From Bidens hawaiensis (lineage: Eukaryota > Streptophyta > Magnoliopsida > Asterales > Asteraceae): a stretch of DNA of 64,000 nucleotides. This document shows, in pieces, positions 9,748 to 20,800 of the stretch (position 1 is its first letter; every line of letters begins with the position of its first letter). The position numbers and the translations under genes are program-made. Below the pieces are notes generated by a model. That model did not search any database. It was not told where the DNA came from and worked only from the letters and a program-made list of their open reading frames with translations. Location: NCBI GenBank assembly GCA_021521415.1, contig JAIQDT010010000.1, positions 18,533-82,532 of the forward strand, given 5' to 3'.

Positions 9748-11918
9748 TGGACAACCTACCCTCCTGGTAGCTAGCCATTGCCTCCCCCAAAGCACCGCTT
9801 GGAGTGGCATGGCGCGCCTAGTCGACGCAGTCCGCAGCCGTCCTTAGAGTTGTTCCCCGGCGGATATTCCACCTTGGAGCATACACCTCATTGGAATCCG
9901 AAACTGCAAAAACAAAAAACAGTTAGGAAAAAATGATAAGAATGGATAATAGGCCAAAATAACCCCACGCACCTGTAGGGTCGATAACAGGCCGATAGCC
10001 GCTAAACCCATCACCTGAACCTAAGGGATATCCATCCAAGAGGTCAAGGATATGGGAAGGAGGCAAAGGTGGGACTCCCTCATCAACAGAGGTAAGTCTA
10101 GAGGTTCCAACTCTAAACATACCTGGAGAACTGGCCCCAACAGAGGTAGTCACTGACGCCGAATGCGACAATGCAGAAGCCATTGAGGTAGACACCATCG
10201 GAGATGAACTCATAACCGTGGTAGCAGCTGTAGATGAGCTCGCAGAAAATGTCACCGCCGGTCCGGTGAAGGATGTAGTAAAAATGGCACTGACGGCCGG
10301 CGGAGATGACGTCATAACTGGAACAGTTGCTTCAACAGTATGAGCAACTGAACCAGCACCAGAAACAGGCGCAGCCGCCTGGGTCATCGCCTCGGATAGG
10401 TTGACCAAACCTACCGTCGTGGGTCCTGAACTGCTCCATCCCGCACCGCTCTCGAAAGCGGATAAGTCCACTCCTGCATGAAGAAAAACAAAAGATATTA
10501 AAAACAAAGGCGAAAGGAAATGCGGAAAAGGCGAACAAGAAATATACTTACTGGCTTTCTTGATCCTGAAAGACCAGACAGGCGGAGATAGACTTGATGG
10601 GACTGGCCTCTTTACGCCAGTCACCTGCGCAACGCTTGGTGGCTCGGAAGTGACAGTTGTCTCATCCTCTGAGACAATGGTCTCGTCACCACCACCAAGG
10701 TTCCCCGCCCGCTTCCTCACTTTCAGTCTCGGAATCAGACTGATTCCCCAGGTCGACGACGGAAACAACCTTCGCCTTGCTCTTCACGCCAGCAGCCTTC
10801 TTCTTCCTCACAAAGAAAGGCCCATCTGCGGATCCCTCATCAGAAGATGACAAAATCAGAGGAATTCCAGCAGAAGTTTGAGCATGAAGAGGACGAAGAT
10901 TAAAGAACTCCTTACCTGGCCGGGTGGCGCTCAAAATCTCGTGGCCTGGCGGATAGACCTCTACGAATTTATCCGCCGTTTGCTCCAAAATGGGCAACTC
11001 GTTCTCATCGAGATCACGAGTACCCAACCGTGTGGGACCACCAGTCTCCCGCGGATGCAAGAGCGACTGTAAGTCGTTCCCCTCCGAAATAAAAAAAAAG
11101 ATAACAATGTTAGAAGAAAAACCCTAAACCAACACAAAAGACGGAGCATACCGTAAGGAATAGAGCTCAAACCGTATTCAAGGATGATGGGTATTTGCGG
11201 CGTCCCAGACCGGCATCCTTCCACAAGCGGCTCATCCCAAGCATCAACATCCCAGACTCCGCGAAGCGATAAACCGGAGTCTGGATCTGGGAGATCTTGG
11301 CGAACCATTCCGTCTCCTGGTAATTGGAGGCGTGAAGGTTAGGGAGTGCCCTCCCATTCTTGAACGTCATCGCGATGGGGATGACGCGAGCGGAGATGTA
11401 GAAAAACTCCCGCTTCCAAGAACGAAGACTACGCTCGGTAGCGCGGATCTTCAGCCCCTTGATCCGAGTAACAAGGGTATACCAACCCTGGATGCACCTC
11501 CAGGTGTAGAAGGTCATCAGACGGTCGACGCGAGGCTCGATGCCCAAAATACGGCACACCCATTCGAAATGGCGAAGTTTGGCAATTGCCATTGGGTGCA
11601 CCTCCGTCAAGTGAACAGAACACGGTACACGAACTTCGTTAATGGGAATCTTAGATTCCCATATAGGAAGAACGAAGCGTAGACCCCTATCTTGCTCTTA
11701 GAGGCGTCGTATACGGTCTGGTTGGCCTCCGGGAACTCTGGTTCAGACGGCTCCAGCATGAACTTCTTGACGATGTAATGGTATACATCGACAGAAAGAG
11801 TACACTGCCACTCGTCAGCAGTACTCTTATCGTCTTCATCGGACGTGGACGTCGAGTTCTCAAGGTAAACGTCAAACTCCTCGACGTTAACCTCGGGGTC
11901 ATGAGTAGAAGAAGACAT
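9748..11918 (-). pseudogene. Broken copy of the Tat antisense accessory gene (exons 1-4 partial)
   Basis: Homologous to the spliced gene at 24077-27108. Exon 1 is 11918-11152, with a deletion of about 14 nt near 11615 that shifts frame. Exon 2 is about 11083-10552, exon 3 10473-9973, and exon 4 starts at 9903 and is cut at about 9748. Donors ACG|GTATG, CCA|GTAAG and CAG|GTGCG are kept. The intron-1 acceptor, CAG in the intact copy, is CGG here (11086-11084), so splicing would be damaged. Exon 1 keeps the KLRHFEWVCRILGIEP signature. A TATA box (12059-12052, minus strand) sits about 134 bp upstream of the ATG, as in the other copy. Conservation of intron positions in a diverged copy supports a real gene structure. 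Confidence 0.75.
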
Positions 11919-12848
11919 TTTTTAAATGTTAATGAAAGAAAGCGGTTTCAGGAGAATGCTCGCCGGAAAAGATGAGTATTCGCCGGAAATTGCTTAAAAG
12001 GAAAAGGAAAGGAAGAGTGAAGGTATGGGATGAGATACACCCTCTCCCCCCTTATATACTCATCGCAATGAATGCGATGAATTTAATGCGGATGAGAGAG
12101 AAAGCACAGGCGCAATGACACGGCGACACGTGTGGATACAGCAAGCTGGCAACAGGTGTCGGAATGGCGCGTGCCATGAAACTCACGCCCACGCGCCTAA
12201 AAAAGCGTCCTGATTGACCACATGCTGTCACGTCGTCATAACTTCCTGCACGTCCTGAACCCGTCAGAAGACGCCAACGTCCCTTCAACCGTTTGGACTG
12301 TCCTTATCCTTTCACCAACTCTCCGAATTCCAAAAAGATTCAAAAAAATTCAAAAATAAGAGGGAATATACCCCCTTACCTTGGAAAATAAGAAACCATA
12401 AGACAAGTGCGGGTACAGTGTCAAGGCGAAACCCTTCACATGCTTAGCACCTGCAGGGAATTGAAACCAAGGATCTTATAGGCCATGTTTGCGGAAAGAG
12501 AAATAGCACCCCCGCATGGCGGGAACGTTGAGAACTAGATTGAAGCTTCAGGGTCGAATTGGTTGTTTAACATGACTGATCACTATGTCAAACTACCAAA
12601 ACCTCGTGGAGAATCTACACAAGCGAAACTCAACGCTCCCGACTTGCGAGGAGGTTACACACCTACCCGCATCATACCCAAAGATCAGGCAGAAAAGTCA
12701 GGAATTTCTGCAAGTGACATTAGGAAAACTGCGGGAAGAATCCCCACGGAAAACCTTAAAAAACGAAAAACCTTTTTCAAAACCCCTTGCTTAAAGTCCA
12801 AAAGTTCCCCTCATTAACAATTCATGAGAACAATGGACTGGGGAGACT
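11919..12848. other. Tat leader/3' untranslated region of the truncated copy, with polypurine tract
   Basis: Collinear with 27109-28262 of the intact element. It contains the TATA box of the antisense gene (12052-12059), one unit of the GCGGGTACAGTGT repeat (about 12370-12470; three units in the intact copy) and a polypurine tract (ACTGGGGAGACT, 12837-12848) just before the LTR. Short ORFs here are not conserved as proteins. Confidence 0.7.
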
Positions 12849-13712
12849 TGAAGAGGTAGGTCCCAGCAAAGCCATGTTGGACCCGCAAGACTCACCTTGA
12901 AGAGGGATGTCTGCGCAAAGACCAACTGGATCCGCAGGACCCACCATGCTCAGAGAGATGAAGACCTTACACGCAGTAAGCCAGCTGTTCCCGCAGGAAA
13001 GCCTACCTTGGTAAAGTACCCTGCCTGTTCCCGCAGCTGCAGATACAAGCCAAGAAGGAAGGCTACCCGCACTAACAGTAAGGCTACACGCATAAGGCAC
13101 TAACTCTTATACTTCATTAATGTCACCTGAAGAAGGAATGAGCAGGGCGGGAATATTCCCGCCCAAAAGAGCCAGTCCGTACGCTTCTAGAAGATCTTTT
13201 GTACTATACCTACCAATGTATGGACAAATAGACAAGATCTGGCAAAAGCAACCCATGAACCAATCACAGGGTGACAGCTCACCGACAATAGTACGAGGAG
13301 CAGCACGCTCCAGTACAAAATGTCACTATCAGCCGCTGCCTACCCACCAACTTCCATCGTGGCACGAACATAGCCCGTAGTTGGTGGAAAAGGAATATTA
13401 TACAGCTGGCCGTACCTGCTTGGAAACCTACCTTCGGCTATAAATACTCCAACACCTTGGAACAGTATCATCATCTTATCTTCTCTAGCTATTTCTCTCA
13501 ATATACACATATTCAGAGCAATCCAGTCTGATTCTCACGCCGGAGGGTGGTCACAAGGGGGAACCCCCCCCCCCTTCTCAGTGACGAGCTTACGGTGTCT
13601 GTTTTGCAGGTCGAGAAGAATAACCATCTTTGCCGGACCTAACCCTCGTGGGAAACATCTACTTAACCCTAAGATTATCCGTAATCTGCCGAGGTCATTT
13701 ATTGTTTCTTCA
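12849..13712 (+). mobile_element. 3' LTR of truncated Tat element (864 bp)
   Basis: It begins TGAAGAGGTAGG and ends GTTTCTTCA like the LTRs at 16792 and 28263, but is about 160 bp shorter. The missing part is the internal GTTGGCCGTAAC / ACCAACCAG subrepeat region, present twice in the young LTRs. A TATA box (CTATAAATAC, 13438-13447) marks the promoter. A long C run (13566-13575) corresponds to the variable C run of the other copies. Confidence 0.85.
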
Positions 13713-14211
13713 CTTCTGTACACTATTTATCAAGTCTAATTACACTTCATGCCTTCATCTCTTACAACTAAATTCAAGTTCTTGTGGTTTAAGAAAAATA
13801 TTCACCTTGAACAATGAGCTTTGATTTATTTTTGTTACATAAAAATTCGTATAAAAAGTTAAGAGCTTTAAAACTTGAAATGATAATCAAGGAATCTATT
13901 TTCAATATTTGACTTGGAGAAGTAGCACGGAGCATGATCCAGGAAAAGAACAGAAAAAGGGGTTCATCATCATCATATCTTTGTGATTAATCTTTAATTA
14001 ACTATTGTTAATAAAAAATTAATTAAAAAAGAACATATTATTTTGTTTATATGTTCTTTTTTTTAATTAATATAATATATGTGTTTCTGAAATAGGTGAG
14101 TCATGGCATGTGTAAAAAGAAGACAAATCGATGAAAACAAAAATGATTTTAGAAAGGTGTAAAAGAGAAGGAAGTTTTAGTTATTCGATGAAAGTGAAGT
14201 ATGGGCAAAAA
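13713..14211. other. Gene-free spacer with a 21-bp perfect AT-rich hairpin
   Basis: No coding signal. At 14018-14038 and 14049-14071 two arms (ATTAATTAAAAAAGAACATAT and complement with an extra T or two) can pair around a 10-base loop. It may be a tiny MITE relic. Confidence 0.6.
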
Positions 14212-14227
14212 TATAGTCTAAAAATGC

Positions 14228-14350
14228 CATCTCCACTTTGGTGGGATGGTAAAGGCTCAGGTCTTTGGGTGAGAGGTCTGGGGTTCGATCCCTGGCAATG
14301 ACTGTTTATTGTAAATAGTAGGAGGCAAGCTTAAACATTCAAAAAAAAAT
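14228..14350 (+). mobile_element. tRNA-derived SINE, 123 bp, with 16-bp target duplication
   Basis: The body contains an A-box-like TGGTGGGATGG (14240-14250) and a perfect B box GTTCGATCC (14283-14291), the internal pol III promoter of tRNA-derived SINEs. It ends in a short A run. It is bounded by an exact 16-bp duplication TATAGTCTAAAAATGC (14212-14227 and 14351-14366), as left by LINE-driven target-primed insertion. The perfect duplication suggests a recent insertion. Confidence 0.9.
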
Positions 14351-14580
14351 TATAGTCTAAAAATGCTGGTTTCAAAGGTTCCAATCAATCCAAATTAAAC
14401 ACTTCTCTTCCTTTTTGCTTCTTCTCTTGACCAGAATATAAAAAAGGGAAGAAAAAAACACATTCGAACTTCAAAATAATATCATGGCTCCTTATTTTTA
14501 TACGGATATGGTTATCCTTCTATTGATAAATATGTAGTTTTCAACCATAACCAATATGATTTGACAAGATAATTATTTAT

Positions 14581-15000
14581 TGTAGGTGTAGGGTACGTCA
14601 AACCCGGTACGACCTTTTATTTATTACATTATGTATTATTATTATGTTTATTACATTATTGTTATTGTCTACTAATTAGGCCTATTGGGCTGGGGGTTTG
14701 TGGAGGTAAACCCTAACCGGGCTTGACCCAATAAAGGTTAGGGTTCATGATGGTAGCCATGGAGTCCCTATATAAGGAGCCTTTATCATTCATTGAAATA
14801 ACATTCTCTTGGATCCTTGGCTCCCACATATTTTTGTGTCTGTAAACAAGAGTTCATTCTCTTAGCAGTCACCTCCACCCCCCCACTTTTCTATAACAGA
14901 TCTGTGCAACCGAAGAAGAATATCAAGGCGGTGGTTCGTTCATATTAAAGACCGGGGAACTTGGACATGGATCGACCCGGATCCATTCCATGTTTCTTCA
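14581..15000 (+). mobile_element. Solo LTR, 420 bp, with target duplication TTTAT
   Basis: It starts TGTAGGTGTAGGG and ends CATGTTTCTTCA, flanked by TTTAT on both sides (14576-14580, 15001-15005). A TATA box CTATATAAGG lies at 14768-14777. The middle (GGGCT..TTTGTGGAGGTAAACCC..CCCTATATAAGGAG) is similar, on the opposite strand, to the LTRs of the 3.6-kb element at 60086-63690, so it is the same broad family. A solo LTR forms when the two LTRs of a full element recombine. Confidence 0.85.
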
Positions 15001-16770
15001 TTTATCTACTTAAGCGTCGAGTCCTGCTAATGATATATATCTGATTCTCTTATATTAGAGGTATTTGTTCGAATATTGTTTTTACTAGTTTTCTACTGTA
15101 AATCTTTTTGATGTTATTCACCCAACATGAGTTGAGATTTACCTTATCTTTAAATTAGTGGGTATTGTGAGGTTCTCATGGGTATTTTTTAACATGGGTT
15201 TCATATATTATAAAAGAAAACAAAATTAAGGTGTACAAGTTTATTTTGACGAGATCTAGCTTTTGTCTGGCGGACAAAATGGTGAAAAGCAAAAGCAACT
15301 TTATGTTGAGAAAAACATATTTCTTATTCAATATTACTCCATTCTGACTGTATGTATGTATATGTATATGAGAAACTTGGCCGTCAAGTGTAATGATTTC
15401 CATCCGAATAAGAAAGACCTAGCTAACCCTAGTTTGGCATACCTACTTGGTAAGCTAAGAGCATCTCCATAATGCTAAACATAAACGGGATATTCAGTCA
15501 TTAATTTCTCTCTTCTCTCTTTACTTTTCTCTTTTCTCTCTCTATTTTTTCACTAACTTTTCACTCACGTATCTCATCCACACCCATTCAGAAAACCAAA
15601 CATGAAACACTCTCTCTCATCTTTTTCTCTCTCCTCTCTCATTCATGTCATTTGCCAACTAGACTGGATGAGGAAGTGGATACATGGTTTGAGATGCTCT
15701 AAGCTTCTACTATTTTTTACTTTTTTCGATGTGCCAGCCACGCGGATGTTGCATGTGAGTAGAAGGTTACGTCTCTTCCAAACTGGTGAGACTGATAGCA
15801 GTAGTAGTATATTGCAGTAGATCCCATCACAATTCATATTCTAACAGATGCACCCCTCACCTTTTCAACATATAACATATTCCTTCTAACTTTTTAATAT
15901 ATTCCAAGTGGAACCTTAGTTTTAAATGTGAAACAAATTAAGAGCAATATATATATACTAACTTTGCATTTGTGTGTTTAGATAGTTATTATTACTGGAT
16001 ATAGTTAGTTACATTTTTCTTCCAAAATTATCATTAGATTTATGTTAGATCTCGAACATGGTCTCTTTACATGAGGACTAATGCATGTCCTCTATGATGG
16101 TATTCTAGACTTTCTACGCATTTTTAATCTATGTACGTATTTATCTTCAAACCATTGAAATACTCACAGTGTTTCTTTCAACCAAGCACAAATACTATCA
16201 ATGCTGCCTTTGAACATCAATGTTGTATTAAAATGAAGCCTTTAATTAGACAATACTTGTCAAAGATTTACGATAAATACCCAATGGGTTACGATATTAG
16301 GTCATGCTTCCTCATGTTAACTTGAAAAGGAAAGGTCACCTTAAGGAGTAAAGATATATTCGTTACTCTCTACATGATGAATATGAGAATCGCAAGTGAC
16401 ATGACCAGTCGAAGAGAATAATGTCATAAAAGCTTGTTGTTTTGGAAGTGACTAATGTATTTATACCTTATTTTCATAATAGTACCATTACATAATCAAG
16501 ACAAGGATATATGTGGTACCTCCATGTATCCCTTTTTCATTGGGATCATATAATATAGTCACAAAAGTTAGATGAGCAAATACATAAACAATACAAGAAT
16601 CCAAAAGTTGGTGCTACTATTTTGACAAACGAAGCCTTACTGTCGCTTATCGTTTCTTTTTAAAATAATTTATGTAGTTGACTCGTAATATTATGTTATG
16701 TGTAATGTTAACATCAAATGATAAAATTCGTTGTGTTTGGGTTCATAGCACAATAGTAACTATACAACAT
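15001..16770. other. Gene-free region with one MITE
   Basis: Apart from the MITE at 15457-15700 I see no gene or repeat I can name. Pyrimidine-rich low-complexity sequence (TCTCTCT) lies at 15500-15560 and 15600-15650. The scattered ORFs of 60-75 codons have no recognisable motifs. Confidence 0.5.
15457..15700. mobile_element. Short MITE (~243 bp) with AGAGCATCTC inverted ends
   Basis: Ends AGAGCATCTC (15458-15467) and GAGATGCTCT (15691-15700) are exact inverted repeats. TAAGCT flanks both sides (15451-15456, 15700-15705), allowing for a one-base ambiguity. Non-coding, pyrimidine-rich interior. Probably hAT-like, but the duplication length is not decisive. Confidence 0.65.
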
Positions 16771-16791
16771 CAGACCATTTCTAATGGTTAG

Positions 16792-17818
16792 TGAAGAGGT
16801 AGGTCCCAGCAGAGACCAGTTGGTCCCGCAAGACTCACCTTGAATAGGGACGTCTGCGCAAAGGCCTTCTGCTCCCGCAGGACCCACCATGCTCATAGAA
16901 TCTTACGCGCAGTACGCAAGCTGTACACGCAGGGAAAGCCTCCCAATGGTGAAGTACCCCGCCTGTTCCCGCAGTTGCGGATACAAGCCATCAGGGAAGG
17001 CTACCCGCAGACAGCAGGGCTACACGCACAAGGCAATAGCTACTTCAGTAGTCACATGAAGGAATGAGCAAGGCGGGAACAATCCCGCCAAAATGAGCCA
17101 GTCCGTATGATTCTGAAAGATCTTTTGTACTATACCTACCAAGGTATGGATAGGACAGACGATCTGACCAGAACAACCCATGAGCCAATCACAGGGTGAC
17201 AGCTCACCGACAACAGTACGAGGAGGAGCACCCTCTAGTACTGTTTGTCACTATTAGCCGCTGCCTACTCACCAACTCTTACTGACGGGCGTGCGTAGCC
17301 TACAGTTGGTAGAATAGTGTTACTGTTGGCCGTAACCTATTCACCAACCAGCATGGCCTGCGTATAATCCACAGTAGGTGGGACGTGCATAATCTACAGT
17401 TGGTGGAATAGTGCAGCCGACTTTGTTACTGTTGGCCGTAACTTATCCACCAACCAGTATGGCCTGTGCATAATCCACTGTTGGTAGAACAGGAATACTA
17501 TTCAGCCGGCTGTACCTGCTTGGAAACCTACCTTCGGCTATAAATACTCCAACATCTTGGAATGGTAAGACCATCTGCTATCCAGTTATCTAGCAATCTC
17601 TTAATATACACTTATATTCAGAGCAATCTAGTCTGATTCTCACGCCGGAGGGTGGTCACAAGGAGGAACCCCCCCCCCCTTCTCAGTGACGAGCTTACGG
17701 TGTTCGTTTTGCAGGTCTCCTGAAGAACAGCCTTCTCAGCTAGATCTCATCCGTGGGAAACATTACTTAACCCCCAGATTATCTATAATCTGTCCAGGGT
17801 TCACTTAGTGTTTCTTCA
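16792..17818 (+). mobile_element. 5' LTR of the Tat element
   Basis: TGAAGAGG...GTTTCTTCA. It holds a tandem subrepeat with two copies of GTTACTGTTGGCCGTAAC...CCAACCAG (17321 and 17424, about 103 bp apart), a promoter TATA box CTATAAATAC (17538-17547), and a GAGGGTGGTCACAAGG block followed by an 11-C run (about 17670-17680). Transcription would start shortly after the TATA box and give the genomic RNA. Confidence 0.95.
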
Positions 17819-17840
17819 TTGGCGCCATCCGTGCATAAAA
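17819..17840 (+). promoter_or_regulatory. Primer-binding site of the Tat element
   Basis: TTGGCGCCATCCGTGC lies directly after the LTR end, where a tRNA 3' end pairs to prime minus-strand DNA. The identity of the tRNA is not assigned. The same first 14 bases follow the LTR of the 3.6-kb element (63264-63251, minus strand). Confidence 0.8.
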
Positions 17841-17878
17841 GCTAGAACTATTTTAGTTTTTTCACAATTTCTGAAGAA

Positions 17879-20800
17879 ATGGTTAACGTTACTCCGGTCC
17901 AAAGGCCAGTAACCGACCAAGAAACCCCGGTAACAACCCCAGCAACTGGGGGGAACACCGGCGGTTATACAATCCTTACGAACACTACCCCGACTACCCA
18001 AGCCGGGGCAAGTGCAATAAATATTCCACTGGGGTTCACCGATACCCAGCTGGAAAAACGAACGAAGGTCCCTCGCCAAACACTAGATCAAGTGAAGGCA
18101 TGGGCCGAAGCACGGCAAAGAGAATTCCAAGCCGAATTGGATGAACGCTTGCGTTCAGTTCAACAGGCTGACGAATTCGCCAGTACTCGCCAACACCTCA
18201 ATATGAGCAGTGACTGCGAGTACTCAGACGACGAGTTGGAGTCCGATACCGACGCAAACCCTCGCCATAAGGCGAAAGGGAAGCGTAAGGAAACGGACGT
18301 CCAACCAAAAAGGAATTTTGGGGAAGCTTTTAAACCAATCGCGGAGAGAAACCCGCGTGACTTCTCCAAAACCTTTAGACCAACTGCTACAAATGCAGGA
18401 AAGTCAAAATTCGCAAGGGACATTGCGGAAGCAATCGCCCCAAGAAGTGCCAAACAAATGTCCAACATTGGCACTTATGATGGTCTATCCGACCCAGACG
18501 ACCATTTGAACAGGTTCATTGCGGGGGCTACCGTCAGCAACTGGACGGAACCCACGTGGTGCTACATGTTCCAGATGACTCTGGTCGGAGCGGCCAGGGC
18601 ATGGTTCGATCGTTTACCGATCCACCACATATATGACTGGGCGGACTTTCAGAACAAGTTCAGCCAGCACTTCAGCCAACAGAGGAAGTACACTGAAGAG
18701 CAGTGGACGATCCTCAACTGCGTGAGAGAGGAGGATGAATCTTTACTAGACTTCATCACTCGCTTCAACTCCAAAAAGCTAAGTCTCGGCAACATAAGTG
18801 AGGATCTGGTTCGCGCCGCCTTCATCCAAGGCGCCGAATACCCAGAACTTATCCGCACATTGACGGGTAAGGATGGCATGCCATCAACATGGGATGCCAT
18901 CATGACGGCGGCAAAGCGCTTTGCCGAGACGGAAAAGCAACTGGGAAGGGATCTTCCCCAGAGTACACACCTCTACACGCAGAGGACAAGAGAAAACAAT
19001 GTCCGGATCGCCCGGCAGAACAAAAAGAGGAGGCTAGGTATCTGGCAGTCAAGGGTAAACTTTGACACCTCATCCAGCTCTCGCCCTCTTGTTGGCGGAA
19101 GGGACAACACACACCCTTCAAACCGAAAACACCGGTGGACGCCACTCACGAAGAGCGTCACGGAGATATTTGCCACGGAAAAATTGCCATGGCCAAAAGC
19201 CCCATTGATCCGGCAGAAACCTAATGCGGATCAAAGCAAATCCTGTGATTTCCACGGGACAAAGGGTCATGGTACTGAAGAGTGCACATCCTTGAAGGAT
19301 ATTATTGAGACATTTGTCAAGGATGGAAGACTTGCACATCTCGTGGCATCAATCAGGAAGGGAGGAAGGAATGACAACCGGTACAGAGGTAACGGACGAA
19401 AGCCCGTCGACATCAGCATCAACATGGTTCATGGCAAGGTCAGAGGAAGACGAGTGACAGAACCATGCGCGTGGAAGGAAGCTGAGGTGCGCTTCCCGCG
19501 AGTGCCAGGAGGCCCCAGCAAAGAAGGCCCCATCGTCATCAGAAGCCAGCTGGGGCATTACATCACTTCCCGCACTCTTGCTGACAATGGCGCTTCGTCG
19601 ACAGTGATGTACAGGCAGTTCTTTGATAAGCTGGATGATGAAGACAAAGAACGCTTGGAAACGGTCTACGCTTCAATGGAAGGGTTTGACGGCAGTACAG
19701 AAACCCCCCTGGGTATCCTATCTTTCCCCGTTACTCTTACTGATGGGAATCATTCACGCACAGAAGACGTGGATTTTGTCGTGATGAAAAAGCCACACCA
19801 CACGTACGACATCCTATTCGGAAGAGACGGGATGGCAAGATTCAACGCCGTGGTATCTTCAGTCCACGGCATGATGGGATGGCCAACAGCTGAGGGTGTA
19901 GCGATGATCACTGGCATTCCCCAGGTATGCATCGCATCTGTCTCATCTAAACCCAAACCGAAAAAAGCTAAACCAACCATCACCGAACCGGAAAAATGGG
20001 CCTTCAATGGCAAATACCCCGACCAGGCCGTTACCATTGGACCAACAATCGTTGATCCCACCCGCACCCTACTCAAACGCTTACTGCAGAAAAACGCTGA
20101 CATCTTTGCGTGGGCACCAGCTGACATGACTGGTGTACCCCGAAGTAAGGCGGAGCATAAGCTCAAGTGCGATCCGGCTGTCACGCCAGTCGTACAAAAG
20201 CGCAGAGTAATGGGGCCTGAACAAACTAACGCGTGTAGAACCCAAGTCAAGGAACTCCTTGACGCAGGCATCGTACGCGTTAGCAGATATCAAACATGGG
20301 TTGCAAATCCCGTAATGGTACCGAAGAATGACAAACAATGGCGCATGTGCATAGATTTCAAAGATTTGAACAAAGCATGCCCCAAAGATTGTTATCCGTT
20401 ACCAGAAATTGATCTTAAGGTTGATTCGTTGGTACCATTTCGCCTTAAATGCTTCTTGGATGCGTATAAGGGGTACCATCAAATCCACATGGCCGTAGAT
20501 GATCAGGACAAAACCGCATTTCGGACGCCCGATGGTACATTTTGTTATAAAATGATGCCATTCGGACTTAAGAATGCAGGGTCCACGTACCAACGACTGA
20601 TGGACAAAGAGTTTCATGCCCAAATCGGGAGAAACTTGGAAGTCTATATGGACGATTTGGTCATCAAAAGCCCCGAGCCAGAAGCTATGTTGATAGACAT
20701 TGAAGAAACTTTCAACACGCTCAGAAAGATAAACATGAAGCTCAACCCGAGCAAGTGTTCATTTGGGATGGAAGAAGGGAAGTTCTTGGGAGTCATTGTT

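Larger units (their letters stand above)
9748..13712 (-). mobile_element. Truncated Tat-lineage Gypsy element: 3' accessory region plus 3' LTR
   Basis: This segment is collinear with 25110-29285 of the complete Tat element: antisense gene, AT-rich leader, one 97-bp repeat unit, polypurine tract and LTR. The polyprotein, 5' LTR and part of antisense exon 4 are missing, replaced at about 9737-9748 by the Copia fragment. The element's own plus direction is left to right; strand here is given for its retained gene. It is older than the intact copy, judging by many substitutions and indels. Confidence 0.85.

Noticed and set aside
12563..13380. Several plus-strand ORFs in the Tat leader and LTR
   Set aside because: Not maintained in the homologous region 28000-28800 beyond chance; they lie in non-coding leader and LTR sequence.
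14018..14071. Possible microRNA hairpin
   Set aside because: The stem is perfect but almost pure A/T with a 10-base loop; more like a MITE remnant. No evidence for processing.
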